Origin: Timonella corticicola
GTDB lineage: Bacteria > Actinomycetota > Actinomycetes > Actinomycetales > Cellulomonadaceae
Length of the DNA stretch: 64,000 bases
Direction: 5' to 3'
Assembly: GCF_042683685.1 (NCBI RefSeq)
Contig: NZ_JBHUOP010000007.1
Coordinates: 1 to 64,000 of the forward strand
Made by a program: the position numbers and the translations under genes. Below are positions 1 to 8,192 of this stretch, one piece after another (position 1 is the stretch's first letter; each line of letters begins with the position of its first letter). The notes under the pieces were generated by a model. That model saw only the letters and a list, made by a program, of their open reading frames with translations. It did not search any database and had not been told where the DNA came from.

Positions 1-20
1 ATGCCAACAACTTACAATCA
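1..20 (+). rRNA. probable 3' tail of 23S rRNA (partial)
   Basis: The first bases (ending CAACAACTTAC) resemble the end of actinobacterial 23S rRNA just after the conserved GGTACTAAT, and are followed at about 81-110 by a spacer motif (TTCGCGTCCACT) that commonly lies after 23S in this phylum. Only a few terminal bases would be inside the window, so this is a recollection-based call; the rest of the gene should lie upstream. Confidence 0.35.
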
Positions 21-579
21 ACAATGTTTCCTCTTCGATCCTCATGACCCTGAAACGGGGTTGTGTGTGAGTGTGTGTTCGCGTCCACTAGCCGGTTCCC
101 AGACCAACAACCCCACCCCGTGGTGTGGGGGGTTCACGGGGGTTGAAGCCTCTTCTTCTTTTGTGGGGGTGGGGGCCGTCTTCTTCCCCTCTTTTTTCGT
201 GTGAGGCTCTGTGGGCTTTTTTGTGTCCCGCATGCCAGGATGCCACCTGTGTGGGGTGTCGCCCTCGTGGGGGCTCTGGGGGTATGACCAGCATGGTGGG
301 GAACCCCGGCTGTTTGGTGGGGCTTGAGGGCTTTTTCTTTCCCGTGATCGTGTGGCCGCTACTTCCCTTTTCTTCCTTTATCCCGCGGGTACGGTGTAAC
401 CGGTGTGGGCTCGTAGGTGGACCTACCTTGGCCCTGACCGATGACATGTGTCTGTGTTTGGGCTGATGGGTGCTCTTGTGAACGGTATTAGCCAGACTGC
501 TTAACGCGTTTTGAGAAAGTACTGTTCTGTCTTCGCTGAGGTCACCAAGAGTTATAGCTAACGGTGTTCACCGAAAGCC
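21..579 (+). other. rRNA spacer and G/T-rich non-coding stretch
   Basis: No convincing gene. The plus strand is strongly G/T-rich with many GGGG runs (about 125-175, 245-330). Short open frames occur on both strands but have low-complexity products and no ribosome binding site. I looked for the conserved 5S rRNA core on both strands and did not find it. The stretch would be transcribed downstream of the putative 23S gene, and its G-runs could form hairpins or G-quadruplexes. Confidence 0.4.
109..134 (+). terminator. possible hairpin after the rRNA spacer
   Basis: AACCCCAC at 109-116 can pair with the GTGGGG...TT at 125-134 across a short loop. There is no clean T-run directly after it, so a role in ending rRNA transcription is only a guess. 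Confidence 0.25.
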
Positions 580-3498
580 TCAATCGGTTACATGGACTAT
601 GCCTCGGGCACCGCGTTCCGCGTCAGCCATGATGTGGGTGACGAAGGTGTAGTTTCCGGCTTCAGGGAATGTGAGTTCAACGAACCCTCCTTGAGCAGGT
701 TGCATTGCCAATGCCTGAGAACCTCCATCGCGTCCACTGGCCGGAGACTTCGCCGATCCAAGTAGGTAGGCTCCCTCAAACCACACGCGGTCGAATTGAC
801 CGCCAACGATATGGAACGACGACGCCCGTGACGGTCCAACGTCGAGAGTCCAGATGCGTACGCGTTCACCAACCGTGGCAGACAGTGGCTGCGCAACATA
901 CTGATTCGCGTATCCGTTGAACGCCACAATATCGAGGTTGGAATCACCACCAAGCGCCTTGTCGACATCGACCGGGCCACCCTGCGAGCCGAGATAGAGC
1001 TCAGACTGCACGAGTAGGTACGACTTATCAACTACAGGCAGATCGTCTGGCTCAATAACGACGGCACCGGCCATTCCATTGGCAATGTGTGCCGTCATGG
1101 GCATGGTTCCACAGTGATACATCCAGATGCCAGCTCGCTCGGCTGTGAACGTATACACCAGGGACTCTCCTGGCGGAATCGTGCGCATTGGCTCGTCGGG
1201 AGCGAGGTTGGAGGCGTGGAAGTCTATCGAGTGACCCATTGTCCCGTTGTTGACGAGAGTGATCTCAAATGTATCGCCCACCCGTCCATGCAATGCCGGG
1301 CCGGGGAACTGTCCGTTGAATGTCCACAGTTCCTGAGTGACGCCGGGTGCCACTTCCATGACCTGCTCGGTGATTTCAAACGTCAACTTCCTTGTGACAG
1401 GTTCGCCCGTTGCGGGTGGTAGTTTAGGCAGGACGGCGTCGCGGGCAGTGAAGTCGGCATGTGGTTCGGCCATGAAGTCGAGAAGATCAGCGGCGTTGCC
1501 CCTCTGCGCGGTGTCGGTATTGTGGCTACCTGAGTGGCCATTATGTCCGTTATCCTCGGAGGTCGTGCCTTGCGACGAGTCTCCACCATCGATGGCTGCG
1601 TTCACGTCGGCTGGGTCGCTGGTTTGTGAGGTTGCACCCTCGACCAGGACCTTGAACGTCATGCCCATCTGCTTATGCCCCAGGATCGAGCACCATCCAT
1701 CTAGGCTCTCGTTGACGACGCCAAGATCAACCTCTGCGCTATCGTTGGGCGCGATCCGCCCGGAGGTGCGTCCATCGGTGAAGACGAGATCGTGGACATC
1801 AGCCGTATCGGTGTTATGGACCTCAATGATGAGGCGAGTGCCGGAGGGGACGGTGACGGTGTCGGGGAAGAACTTCATGTCCCGCGCCTCAACCTGGATG
1901 GTCTGCTGTGGAGCATCAACTAGGGCACCAGAATCAGCCGAAGCGGAACTGTTTCCTCCACCCAATGCGGTGACCCCAATGGAGGAAGGGCTGACTGCTA
2001 CGCCAACACCCACAATGAGCGCAACCACTACAACGGCTGCGGCTGCCTGACCTGCCCGAGACCCTGCCGGTCGGTCTCCGTACGGATCACGTCCCTTAAC
2101 CTCACCCCGACTGTCTACGGCATTAGAGGGAGCCGAGGCCTGCGCCGGGGACGATCCAGAGGTGAGGGACTGTGTGGGGGAGGTGCTCGTCGCCAATGAG
2201 GACGGCGCAGAAGTAGGCCGTACCAGGGATGCTGCGGATGCGGGCCGCTTGGCAGCACGCATCGCACGGAACATCAATATCAAGAAGCTCGCGGTCGCAC
2301 CCAGATAGAGCATTGTGGCCAAGACCAATACGACCGAGGGTACTGGGAGTAGCGACACCACGAGCGCGAGGTTGGCTGCAACGACCCGGAAAACCGCGCC
2401 ACGATCTATCTCAATGTTCGCGGCCCGCGAGGAGGCGGGACCCGAACTGACCAAAACTGGGATCAGATACGACAGGGAACCGATGAGTACCTGCACAACG
2501 AAACCAGCAGCGAAGAACGGCGCAATCGTGGTGAAGGTCGAATGCGCAAGATCCCAGTCGTTTCCGGACAAACCGCCGCGAATGAATCCGATGAGCAGGT
2601 AGGCAACGCAGATGACGAACCAGAGATAACTTGCGGCCACGGACAACGTGCACATGGCAACCGGCGGGCGCTGGGCTGCGGTCTGCGCAAACACCACACC
2701 GAGCAGAAGCAATCCGATGAGATACGCACCCAGACCCACGCACGCGATCCACAGATGTCCTGACAGGGAACCTGCCGCGGCAAGCAGCAGGCCGCCGATG
2801 AACACCCACGTCAGACGACGAGTCATAGAGGATGCCCTTGGATGGATTTTGGTGCGCAGCATGGTCGGCCACAGCGTGACCAGAGTTCCCAGGACCGTCA
2901 GGCCAATCCAGCCGAGCACGTTGAGAACCGCATGGCTAGCCTTCATCTGCCCGTGCACGGGATCAGCGAATCCACGCGCAAGCAACACACCAACTGTCAC
3001 GCCGAGCGGAAGCATGGCTGAGGCTGCAACGTAGTACCAGATTGTCACAGCGAACCGGACACCCATCGCGCGACGGAAGCGCAGCAATAGGGAAACCATG
3101 TGCCAGATCACCGCGGCCGTGATGGCAGCGGCCCCAAGGATCGTGAGCAGCCACACGGTACTGAGCACCCCGGCAACGACAACCACGGCGCCGGCATTGA
3201 ACAGGATCAACCGAATGTTTTGCCGACCCCTATCCGCCTCGGTTGCGGGGGTGTGCAGCAGGGCGTAGGAGAAGTGCTGCGACCATACGAGGATAGCGTG
3301 GCTCGCGGCACCGAGCAGGATCAGATGGATCAGTAGCCAACGTGGTTCGGGGAGCCAGCGGTGCCCAAGCGCCACGATGATTGCAGCGACGAACCACAGG
3401 ACCGACGGCAGATCGCGCATGGGCCAGAACCGCTTGACCATCAGGGGGCGATGCGGTGATTCATGCGTCGAAATGGGGATGCGAGTGCCGAGGCTCAT
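580..3498 (-). CDS. nirK: copper nitrite reductase (NirK type) fused to a membrane domain and a second cupredoxin
   Basis: Reduces nitrite to nitric oxide outside the membrane. The 972-residue product has three parts: about 410 N-terminal residues with many membrane spans; a Ser/Pro/Ala-rich linker followed by one more span (about 478-500) and a cupredoxin (about 530-625) with a type-1 copper motif WCSILGHKQMGM; and a two-domain NirK core (about 690-970). The core keeps HSIDFH (type-1 and type-2 His and the catalytic Asp, about 756-761), YHCGTMPMTAHIANGM (about 793-808), FHIVGG (about 895) and VTHIMA (about 952), so both copper centres look intact. Ordinary NirK is about 340-380 residues and soluble; membrane-fused long forms are known in actinobacteria. 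It is the last gene of a three-gene minus-strand operon, and its ATG overlaps the upstream stop by one base. The electron donor is not evident; the extra cupredoxin may be the relay. Confidence 0.9.
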   Translation of the reverse strand: MSLGTRIPISTHESPHRPLMVKRFWPMRDLPSVLWFVAAIIVALGHRWLPEPRWLLIHLILLGAASHAILVWSQHFSYALLHTPATEADRGRQNIRLILFNAGAVVVVAGVLSTVWLLTILGAAAITAAVIWHMVSLLLRFRRAMGVRFAVTIWYYVAASAMLPLGVTVGVLLARGFADPVHGQMKASHAVLNVLGWIGLTVLGTLVTLWPTMLRTKIHPRASSMTRRLTWVFIGGLLLAAAGSLSGHLWIACVGLGAYLIGLLLLGVVFAQTAAQRPPVAMCTLSVAASYLWFVICVAYLLIGFIRGGLSGNDWDLAHSTFTTIAPFFAAGFVVQVLIGSLSYLIPVLVSSGPASSRAANIEIDRGAVFRVVAANLALVVSLLPVPSVVLVLATMLYLGATASFLILMFRAMRAAKRPASAASLVRPTSAPSSLATSTSPTQSLTSGSSPAQASAPSNAVDSRGEVKGRDPYGDRPAGSRAGQAAAAVVVVALIVGVGVAVSPSSIGVTALGGGNSSASADSGALVDAPQQTIQVEARDMKFFPDTVTVPSGTRLIIEVHNTDTADVHDLVFTDGRTSGRIAPNDSAEVDLGVVNESLDGWCSILGHKQMGMTFKVLVEGATSQTSDPADVNAAIDGGDSSQGTTSEDNGHNGHSGSHNTDTAQRGNAADLLDFMAEPHADFTARDAVLPKLPPATGEPVTRKLTFEITEQVMEVAPGVTQELWTFNGQFPGPALHGRVGDTFEITLVNNGTMGHSIDFHASNLAPDEPMRTIPPGESLVYTFTAERAGIWMYHCGTMPMTAHIANGMAGAVVIEPDDLPVVDKSYLLVQSELYLGSQGGPVDVDKALGGDSNLDIVAFNGYANQYVAQPLSATVGERVRIWTLDVGPSRASSFHIVGGQFDRVWFEGAYLLGSAKSPASGRDGGSQALAMQPAQGGFVELTFPEAGNYTFVTHIMADAERGARGIVHVTD

Positions 3499-4745
3499 CA
3501 GGTGTCCTTTGGGGCAGGGGCCAGTGCAAGAAGGGTGGGCGAGGAGGAGGGTGAAACTTCTGTCGCACCGGTTGGGACGGCTGGATCGGCAGTCTCTGGG
3601 TTGGGCAGGTTAACCGTAGGCGACTTGACCGCAGGTGGCGTTTTTGTGGGAGAAGGGGCTGTTCGTGGTGGGCCAAGAATCGATGAGACCACCGCGGTGC
3701 CGAAGAACAGCAGCAACGCTATGACGTTGACGAGCCCCCCGTATTCGACCGCTTCGAGTACGCCCAGCGCATCGCCGATCCAGAGTCGCACCAGCAGTGA
3801 AGCGTGGAGTAGAAGCGCGGGAACCCACATGAATGAGCGATATGGCAGTGGTCTGCGGAGCACGGCAGGCAGGATGGTTGAGGCATGCGCCATGATCATG
3901 GACATGGTGAAGCCAATGAACACGGCATGGATGACCGCGTCGTATCGGACACCCTCAAACGCTGGTCCCAGTAACCATACGGCCCCGGCGACACCGAGCC
4001 AGAAGTAACCCGCGAGCATGCAGGCAGCCATGAACCTGCGCAGCCCATCGGTGCGAATGAGTTTCATGGCAACGTCTCGCGAACCAAGCCAGATGGTCAG
4101 TCCCAAGATCTCAGCCCCGAGTAGGGGATAGCCGACGGTAGGCCAGAGGAGTGCGCCCAAGAGCGTTAGAACGATCGCACAACTCAGCACCAGCAGCACA
4201 GTTCCGTCATGACGAGCCAGTGTTAGACGTGCGAGTTCCAGGCGTTCGCCGCAGATGGTCAGGATCAGGAACACTGCGAGCCAGGACACCACAACCCGAA
4301 TGGGCACACCCGAGATGAGTAGCAGCGTCGCAATCGCCGCGACCGCAGCGCCGAGCGTTTGAATGAGGACGGCCTCGTCGCGGTTGCGCCGCCACAACAC
4401 GGCGTAGTTCACGCACATTCCAGTGATCCCCACCAGCGAACACATGAACGCAATGGTCAGGGGAACCGGACTGAGTAGGAGTAGCCCGCCCAGTCCCATC
4501 GTCACGGGTGAGAGGTATCCCCACCACTTGCTGAGCGCGACCGCCCGTTCGAGGGAAATCAATGTCCCCACGAATCCGAGCGTCATGAGGTAGCCGTGGA
4601 CATCTGCGAGACGGGAGAACGTCAAAGGTGCGGGGAACCCGAGCAGAAGCAGGGCGGCATCCAACCCAGCGAGTAGAGCCAGACCCGCAGGGAGAAGGAG
4701 AACGCCGCGTAGCGGTGGTAGACGGCGGGCTTGGGCGGTGGTCAT
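3498..4745 (-). CDS. NnrS-like polytopic membrane protein
   Basis: About 415 residues, almost entirely hydrophobic, with roughly 12 predicted membrane spans and a Pro/Thr/Ser-rich soluble tail of about 50 residues. Conserved-looking His segments DVHGYLMTLGF (near the N terminus) and HAVFIGFTMSMIMAHAS (about 270) resemble the NnrS family, haem/copper membrane proteins linked to nitric-oxide stress and denitrification. ATG 4745 is chosen because it overlaps the upstream stop as ATGA; an upstream frame-compatible start at 4796 would run into the previous gene. It is followed immediately by nirK, so a role in handling NO or supporting NirK is likely. The family assignment is by motif impression only. 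Confidence 0.6.
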   Translation of the reverse strand: MTTAQARRLPPLRGVLLLPAGLALLAGLDAALLLLGFPAPLTFSRLADVHGYLMTLGFVGTLISLERAVALSKWWGYLSPVTMGLGGLLLLSPVPLTIAFMCSLVGITGMCVNYAVLWRRNRDEAVLIQTLGAAVAAIATLLLISGVPIRVVVSWLAVFLILTICGERLELARLTLARHDGTVLLVLSCAIVLTLLGALLWPTVGYPLLGAEILGLTIWLGSRDVAMKLIRTDGLRRFMAACMLAGYFWLGVAGAVWLLGPAFEGVRYDAVIHAVFIGFTMSMIMAHASTILPAVLRRPLPYRSFMWVPALLLHASLLVRLWIGDALGVLEAVEYGGLVNVIALLLFFGTAVVSSILGPPRTAPSPTKTPPAVKSPTVNLPNPETADPAVPTGATEVSPSSSPTLLALAPAPKDT

Positions 4746-5437
4746 GACCGGCCACCGGTCTTTGAAGCGTGGCCAACTGCCAGGCGCAGCGTGCACACTC
4801 CGGGTGCGGTGAATGGGGTGAGCGACTGTGCCGTTGCGTCGACATTGCCCTCGGCCAGCGCTCCAGCCACCAGGCCAAGGTGCACGTTACAGACGACATC
4901 TGGATGTTTTGTGGCCGCGTCCAGCAGAGGGCAGCGGTGCAGTTTGATGGTTGACTCGTCAATCACTCGCGGTGCAAAACCGAAATCCTCGAGGAAACCC
5001 GCGACGTGCTCTGCGGCAGAACTGGCAGGGTCGTGCTCGCGGATTTTTCCATTGGCGACGAGTTCCTGACCCCAGTCCTCGCCCGCGGCTCGTGCTGCGG
5101 AGACCGGGTCCGTGGCGGTCGTGGAGATGGTGTTCGCAAGCGCGGATGCAAGCCCTGCATACTCCACGGTCGATGCCGGTTGGTGTGCAGGTTCGAGTGC
5201 GAACCACAGCCATGAAGGGCGTCCCCTCCCCTCTGAGTAGGCCTGTTCCCGGGAGACGAATCCGTCCGTGAGGAGTGCGTCGAGGTGGCCGCGGACGGTG
5301 TTCTCGTGCAGTTTCACCCGAGCCACAAGGCCGGGTAGGCTCAGGGGTTCCGCTGTGGATTCGAGCGTTTCCAAGACGAGCAGGCGCGACGGAGAGAGCG
5401 CTCGCCCTCGCTTGGTCCTTCGCGTGCTCGCAGTCAT
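4742..5437 (-). CDS. HTH regulator with a C-terminal Cys cluster (possible Fe-S/NO sensor)
   Basis: 231 residues. The N-terminal half is a winged helix (LSLPGLVARVKLHENTVRGHLDALLTDG, about 30-58) like ArsR/SufR-type regulators. The C-terminal half has Cys in HRCPLL and, 14 positions later, in VVCNVH, plus a third in GVCTLR, a spacing recalling SufR-like proteins that bind a 4Fe-4S cluster. ATG 5437 has a GAGGG six bases upstream; a GTG at 5461 is possible but has no such site. First gene of the nirK operon, so it most likely controls nirK and the divergent DUF2249 gene in response to NO, iron-sulfur status or redox. Cluster binding is inferred, not shown. Confidence 0.65.
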   Translation of the reverse strand: MTASTRRTKRGRALSPSRLLVLETLESTAEPLSLPGLVARVKLHENTVRGHLDALLTDGFVSREQAYSEGRGRPSWLWFALEPAHQPASTVEYAGLASALANTISTTATDPVSAARAAGEDWGQELVANGKIREHDPASSAAEHVAGFLEDFGFAPRVIDESTIKLHRCPLLDAATKHPDVVCNVHLGLVAGALAEGNVDATAQSLTPFTAPGVCTLRLAVGHASKTGGRS

Positions 5438-5465
5438 CGACAACCCTCGATTATTTTCCACGGAG

Positions 5466-5483
5466 TTAACTGTAATAAATTAA
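5466..5483. promoter_or_regulatory. AT-rich block between the divergent nirK operon and the DUF2249 gene
   Basis: The 130-base divergent intergenic region holds one conspicuously AT-rich patch (TTAACTGTAATAAATTAA) in an otherwise GC-rich setting, about 30 bases upstream of the regulator start. It is a plausible -10 region and/or binding site for the adjacent HTH protein. No exact -35/-10 pair could be fixed. Confidence 0.3.
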
Positions 5484-5568
5484 AAGCATCAAGGGACAGG
5501 ACTTAGGTGTGAGATTGCATGCCAGTCCATCCGAGATCCTGATTTCTCGAACAATTCAAGGAGTAGAC

Positions 5569-5862
5569 ATGCCAGAGGACATCGAAATCACGGAGAAGCC
5601 CACAGGCGGATGTGCGTGTGGTGAGCACGATGCCGTTGCGTTCCCAGAACTCAACGTGCAACTCATCCCGCATGAGATCCGGCACGCAACCATCTTTGGA
5701 GCGCTGGCCGGTGTGAAGCCGGGACGGGGCTTGATTATCCAGGCAACCCACGATCCGAAGCCATTGCTCGCACAACTTGAACAGCGCGAACCGGGTGTTT
5801 TCGCGGTGGAGTACATTGAGCGCGGGCCAGAGATCTGGAAGATCCAGTTCGTTCGCAACTAG
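5569..5862 (+). CDS. DUF2249 domain protein
   Basis: 97 residues, a single small alpha/beta domain of the DUF2249 type: PHEIRHATIFGALAGVKPG, then HDPKPLLAQLEQREPG and a C-terminal strand WKIQFV. DUF2249 proteins (TusA-like fold) often sit beside nitrite, nitric-oxide and haem-copper genes; no reaction is established. The N-terminal Cys-Ala-Cys plus the conserved HDP could bind metal or sulfur. ATG 5569 follows AAGGAG at the usual distance. It diverges from the nirK operon and ends at a strong hairpin shared with metZ. A link to NO metabolism is inferred from position. Confidence 0.75.
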   Translation: MPEDIEITEKPTGGCACGEHDAVAFPELNVQLIPHEIRHATIFGALAGVKPGRGLIIQATHDPKPLLAQLEQREPGVFAVEYIERGPEIWKIQFVRN

Positions 5863-5920
5863 TCACAGGCCGGACTTTTGCCGGACGGTCCTGCGTCCTA
5901 CGATTTGAGGGTACTACTGA

Positions 5921-5975
5921 GACAAAAACGGTTGTGCCTATGCATGAATGATGCATAGGCACAACCGTTTTTGTC
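5921..5975. terminator. bidirectional terminator, perfect 24-bp stem
   Basis: GACAAAAACGGTTGTGCC... at 5921-5944 is exactly complementary to 5952-5975 with a 7-base loop. The A-rich/T-rich ends of the stem give a U-run in both directions. It separates the convergent DUF2249 gene and metZ. Confidence 0.9.
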
Positions 5976-6007
5976 TTATGTAATGGACGTGCGGGAGGTG
6001 CCAGGGG

Positions 6008-6027
6008 GCGGCAGGATCGTCGGCAAT
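6008..6027 (+). repeat. 20-bp repeat, copy 1
   Basis: GCGGCAGGATCGTCGGCAAT lies between the terminator and the end of metZ and recurs exactly at 18487-18506. A shorter relative (GTCGTCGGCAAT) is at about 27541-27552. All three are outside confident coding sequence. Confidence 0.6.
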
Positions 6028-6034
6028 AAACCAA

Positions 6035-7246
6035 CTAGGCGGTTAACGCTGCCACGATATCGTCGAGAATGTCGAGCGGGTCCTCCAGCCCAACGGACAA
6101 CCGCACGGTGGTCTCCGCCATGCCCACCGCTGCGCGCCCCTCGATCCCGAGTTTGCGATGCGTGGTCGTGGCAGGGTGCGTGATCAGCGACTTCGCATCA
6201 CCGAGGTTGTTCGAGATGTCCACGAGCTCGAGCGCATCAAGGAACCGGAAGGTCCGCTTCTTCTGTTCCTCGTGCGAGGCTCCTTCCGGGGCCACCAGAT
6301 CGAAGGTGACCACCGTGCCACCACCCGTCTGCTGTGCCCTCGCCAACTCATACTGAGGATGTGAGGGCAGGAACGGGTAGCGAACGTTCGTGATGCCGTC
6401 GATGTTCTCGAGCTCCTGCGCGATCTTCAGCGCGCTCTCTGTTTGCGCGGCTACGCGGATGGGAAGGGTTTCCAGCCCTTTGAGCAGCACCCAGGCGTTG
6501 AATGGGGACAGCGACGGCCCGGTGTTGCGGATCATCGTCTGCACTGGGCCCTCGATGTAGTCGCTCGGGCCAAGGATCGCCCCACCGAGTACGCGGCCCT
6601 GTCCGTCAATGTGCTTGGTCGCGGAATACACGACGATATCCGCACCCAGCTCGAGCGGCTTTTGCATGATCGGTGTTGCGAACACGTTGTCCACGATCAC
6701 GAGTGCCCCGGCATTGTGTCCGAGTTCGCTGACCGCACGGACATCGATGATGTCCTGCATGGGGTTGGACGGGGTCTCGAAGAACACGATATCCGCCGGG
6801 GTCGAGAGCGCGGCCTCCCACTGCTCGATGACGTGGCCGTCGACGTAATCCGTTTGCACACCCCAGCGGGCGAAGATGTCATCGAAGATCACGAGCGACG
6901 AGCCGAACAGCGCTCGCGCGGCAACGATGCGCGAGCCCTGCTGGACAACCGCGGCAAGAGCGGTGAACACCGCGGACATTCCGGTGGCGGTGGCGTAACA
7001 CGCTTCTGCGCCCTCAATGAGCCGTAGTCGTTCCTCGAACGTGTGGACCGTGGGGTTTCCGTAACGCGAGTAGATGAACCGGTCGATATCGCCATTGAAT
7101 GCGGCCTCTGCCTCAGCCGCGCTGCCGTAGACGTAACCCTGCGTCAGATAGATCGGCTCGGAGGTTTCCTCGAACTCGGAGCGTGCCTGACCTCCGCGAA
7201 CGCCGATCGTGCGAGGACGAAGTTCCCGGTTGTTTGGGTATCCCAC
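6035..7246 (-). CDS. metZ: O-succinylhomoserine (or O-acetylhomoserine) sulfhydrylase
   Basis: PLP enzyme of the Cys/Met metabolism family, about 403 residues, the usual length. It condenses an activated homoserine with sulfide to give homocysteine for methionine synthesis. Visible motifs: SEPIYLTQGYVYGSAAEAEAAF at the N terminus, SRYGNPTVHTFEERL, the PLP-contact YATATGMSAV, VIVDNVFATP, and the Schiff-base Lys in SATKHIDGQGRVLGG (about 210). The GTG start at 7246 is chosen because GGGGAG lies 5 bases upstream and homology begins there; the frame stays open far upstream but only as a shadow of the rhodanese gene. It starts 2 bases after that gene, so the pair is an operon. The choice of succinyl over acetyl substrate is by resemblance to MetZ. 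Confidence 0.85.
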   Translation of the reverse strand: MGYPNNRELRPRTIGVRGGQARSEFEETSEPIYLTQGYVYGSAAEAEAAFNGDIDRFIYSRYGNPTVHTFEERLRLIEGAEACYATATGMSAVFTALAAVVQQGSRIVAARALFGSSLVIFDDIFARWGVQTDYVDGHVIEQWEAALSTPADIVFFETPSNPMQDIIDVRAVSELGHNAGALVIVDNVFATPIMQKPLELGADIVVYSATKHIDGQGRVLGGAILGPSDYIEGPVQTMIRNTGPSLSPFNAWVLLKGLETLPIRVAAQTESALKIAQELENIDGITNVRYPFLPSHPQYELARAQQTGGGTVVTFDLVAPEGASHEEQKKRTFRFLDALELVDISNNLGDAKSLITHPATTTHRKLGIEGRAAVGMAETTVRLSVGLEDPLDILDDIVAALTA

Positions 7247-7248
7247 TG

Positions 7249-7674
7249 CTACTCCCCGGCGGCGTAAGAGGTGGCGGGCAGGCCCCGAAGTCTCCAGCCG
7301 TTGATGGTGCGCTGGCCGTAAATGTCTGCATCGCCCTCGAAGCCTTCGAGGACGTTGTACGACTTGAGATATCCCTCTTCGGTCGCCGCCGTGGCGGCCC
7401 CGATTGAGCGGTTGCCTGAACGGCACAGGAAGATTACGGGAGTTTCGCTTCCGGGCTGGACGCCGATCTTGGCGAGCTGCGACAGGAAATGTACGTTTGG
7501 CCCGAATGCGGTGACCCACTCAATGAAGTGGACGTCTTTGCCCAGCGGGGTCAGGTCGGGTACGCCGATCTGCTGCCACTCCCCTTCGGTGCGGATGTCC
7601 ACGAGGACTGCTTCGGGATTGGACTCGAGAATGTCCCAAGCCTCTTGTGGGGTCAGGTCGCCTGCGTATGTCAT
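7249..7674 (-). CDS. rhodanese-domain sulfurtransferase
   Basis: 141 residues, one rhodanese domain. Motifs: AVLVDIRTEGEW (about 25-36) and the active-site loop FLCRSGNRS, with the catalytic Cys at about 83 positioned to carry a persulfide. It ends 2 bases before metZ, an arrangement seen in several actinobacteria, which suggests that it delivers or detoxifies sulfane sulfur for homocysteine synthesis. ATG 7674 is preceded by GGAGG at 5 bases; an ATG four codons upstream is less well placed. Confidence 0.85.
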   Translation of the reverse strand: MTYAGDLTPQEAWDILESNPEAVLVDIRTEGEWQQIGVPDLTPLGKDVHFIEWVTAFGPNVHFLSQLAKIGVQPGSETPVIFLCRSGNRSIGAATAATEEGYLKSYNVLEGFEGDADIYGQRTINGWRLRGLPATSYAAGE

Positions 7675-7920
7675 GATTTCCTCCATCGGTCATGGCGGTA
7701 GCACCCTCACCTGATGTTTCGCTCTTCCGGATGTTTCCGGCGTGGCGGTATGCCAGGGGGTTGCTGCGGCGTCATAGTGCCAAGTCACTCAGCCGCTCTG
7801 GATGGTCGTTACCTATGATATGTCACGGACCCCATGAATCTGAGACACGGTGGTCATTATGTGAGATGAATTCGTCGAGTGGTTGACACTCACCCCGCTC
7901 GACCAAGAACCTTATATGTA

Positions 7921-8027
7921 GGTCATGAGTTCCAGCATCAAGCCCCGGCTTGCTGGACGGCAACCCTCCACCTGCGGTGGGGTGCTCCGGGTGAAGACCG
8001 GGTTTCGCACCAACCGGTGACGAAACA
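7921..8027 (+). promoter_or_regulatory. SAM-IV riboswitch
   Basis: The stretch GGTCATGAGT...CCAGC...AAGCCCCGGCTTGCTGG...CGGCAACCCTCC...GGTGGGGTGCTCCGGGTGAAGACC carries the core of the actinobacterial SAM-IV class; GGTC at 7921 pairs with GACC at 7996-7999. A further hairpin (GTTTCG/CGAAAC around CACC/GGTG, about 8002-8027) follows, as expected for the extra 3' stem of SAM-IV. It precedes the cysteine-desulfurase-like gene on the same strand; high S-adenosylmethionine should lower its expression. Possible expression-platform hairpin: GGGGTA/TACCCC at about 8117-8137. Confidence 0.9.
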
Positions 8028-8192
8028 AGCGCGGGATCCGTCGCACAGACACGCATCCCTTCACGTCGCCTTGCCGAATGCGCCCGCACAACGAGCGATC
8101 TCGGCGAGCGGGGTATTTCGTGTACCCCGGAGGTGGGCGGTGAGAGGTTGTGTGCGGCGAAGGGGTGGGTCCCCAACACGTTGGAGACGAAC

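Noticed and set aside
1..466. Several short open frames in the G/T-rich start of the window
   Set aside because: Low-complexity products on both strands, no ribosome sites, and location in a probable rRNA spacer.
7247..7519. N-terminal extension of metZ to ATG 7519
   Set aside because: The extra 91 codons overlap the rhodanese gene and give an Arg-rich non-conserved sequence; GTG 7246 has a good ribosome site.
7883..7918. TTGACA (7883) with TATATG (7913) as the promoter of the SAM-IV leader
   Set aside because: The spacer is 24 bases, far from 17; the true -10 could not be fixed, so no promoter is called.
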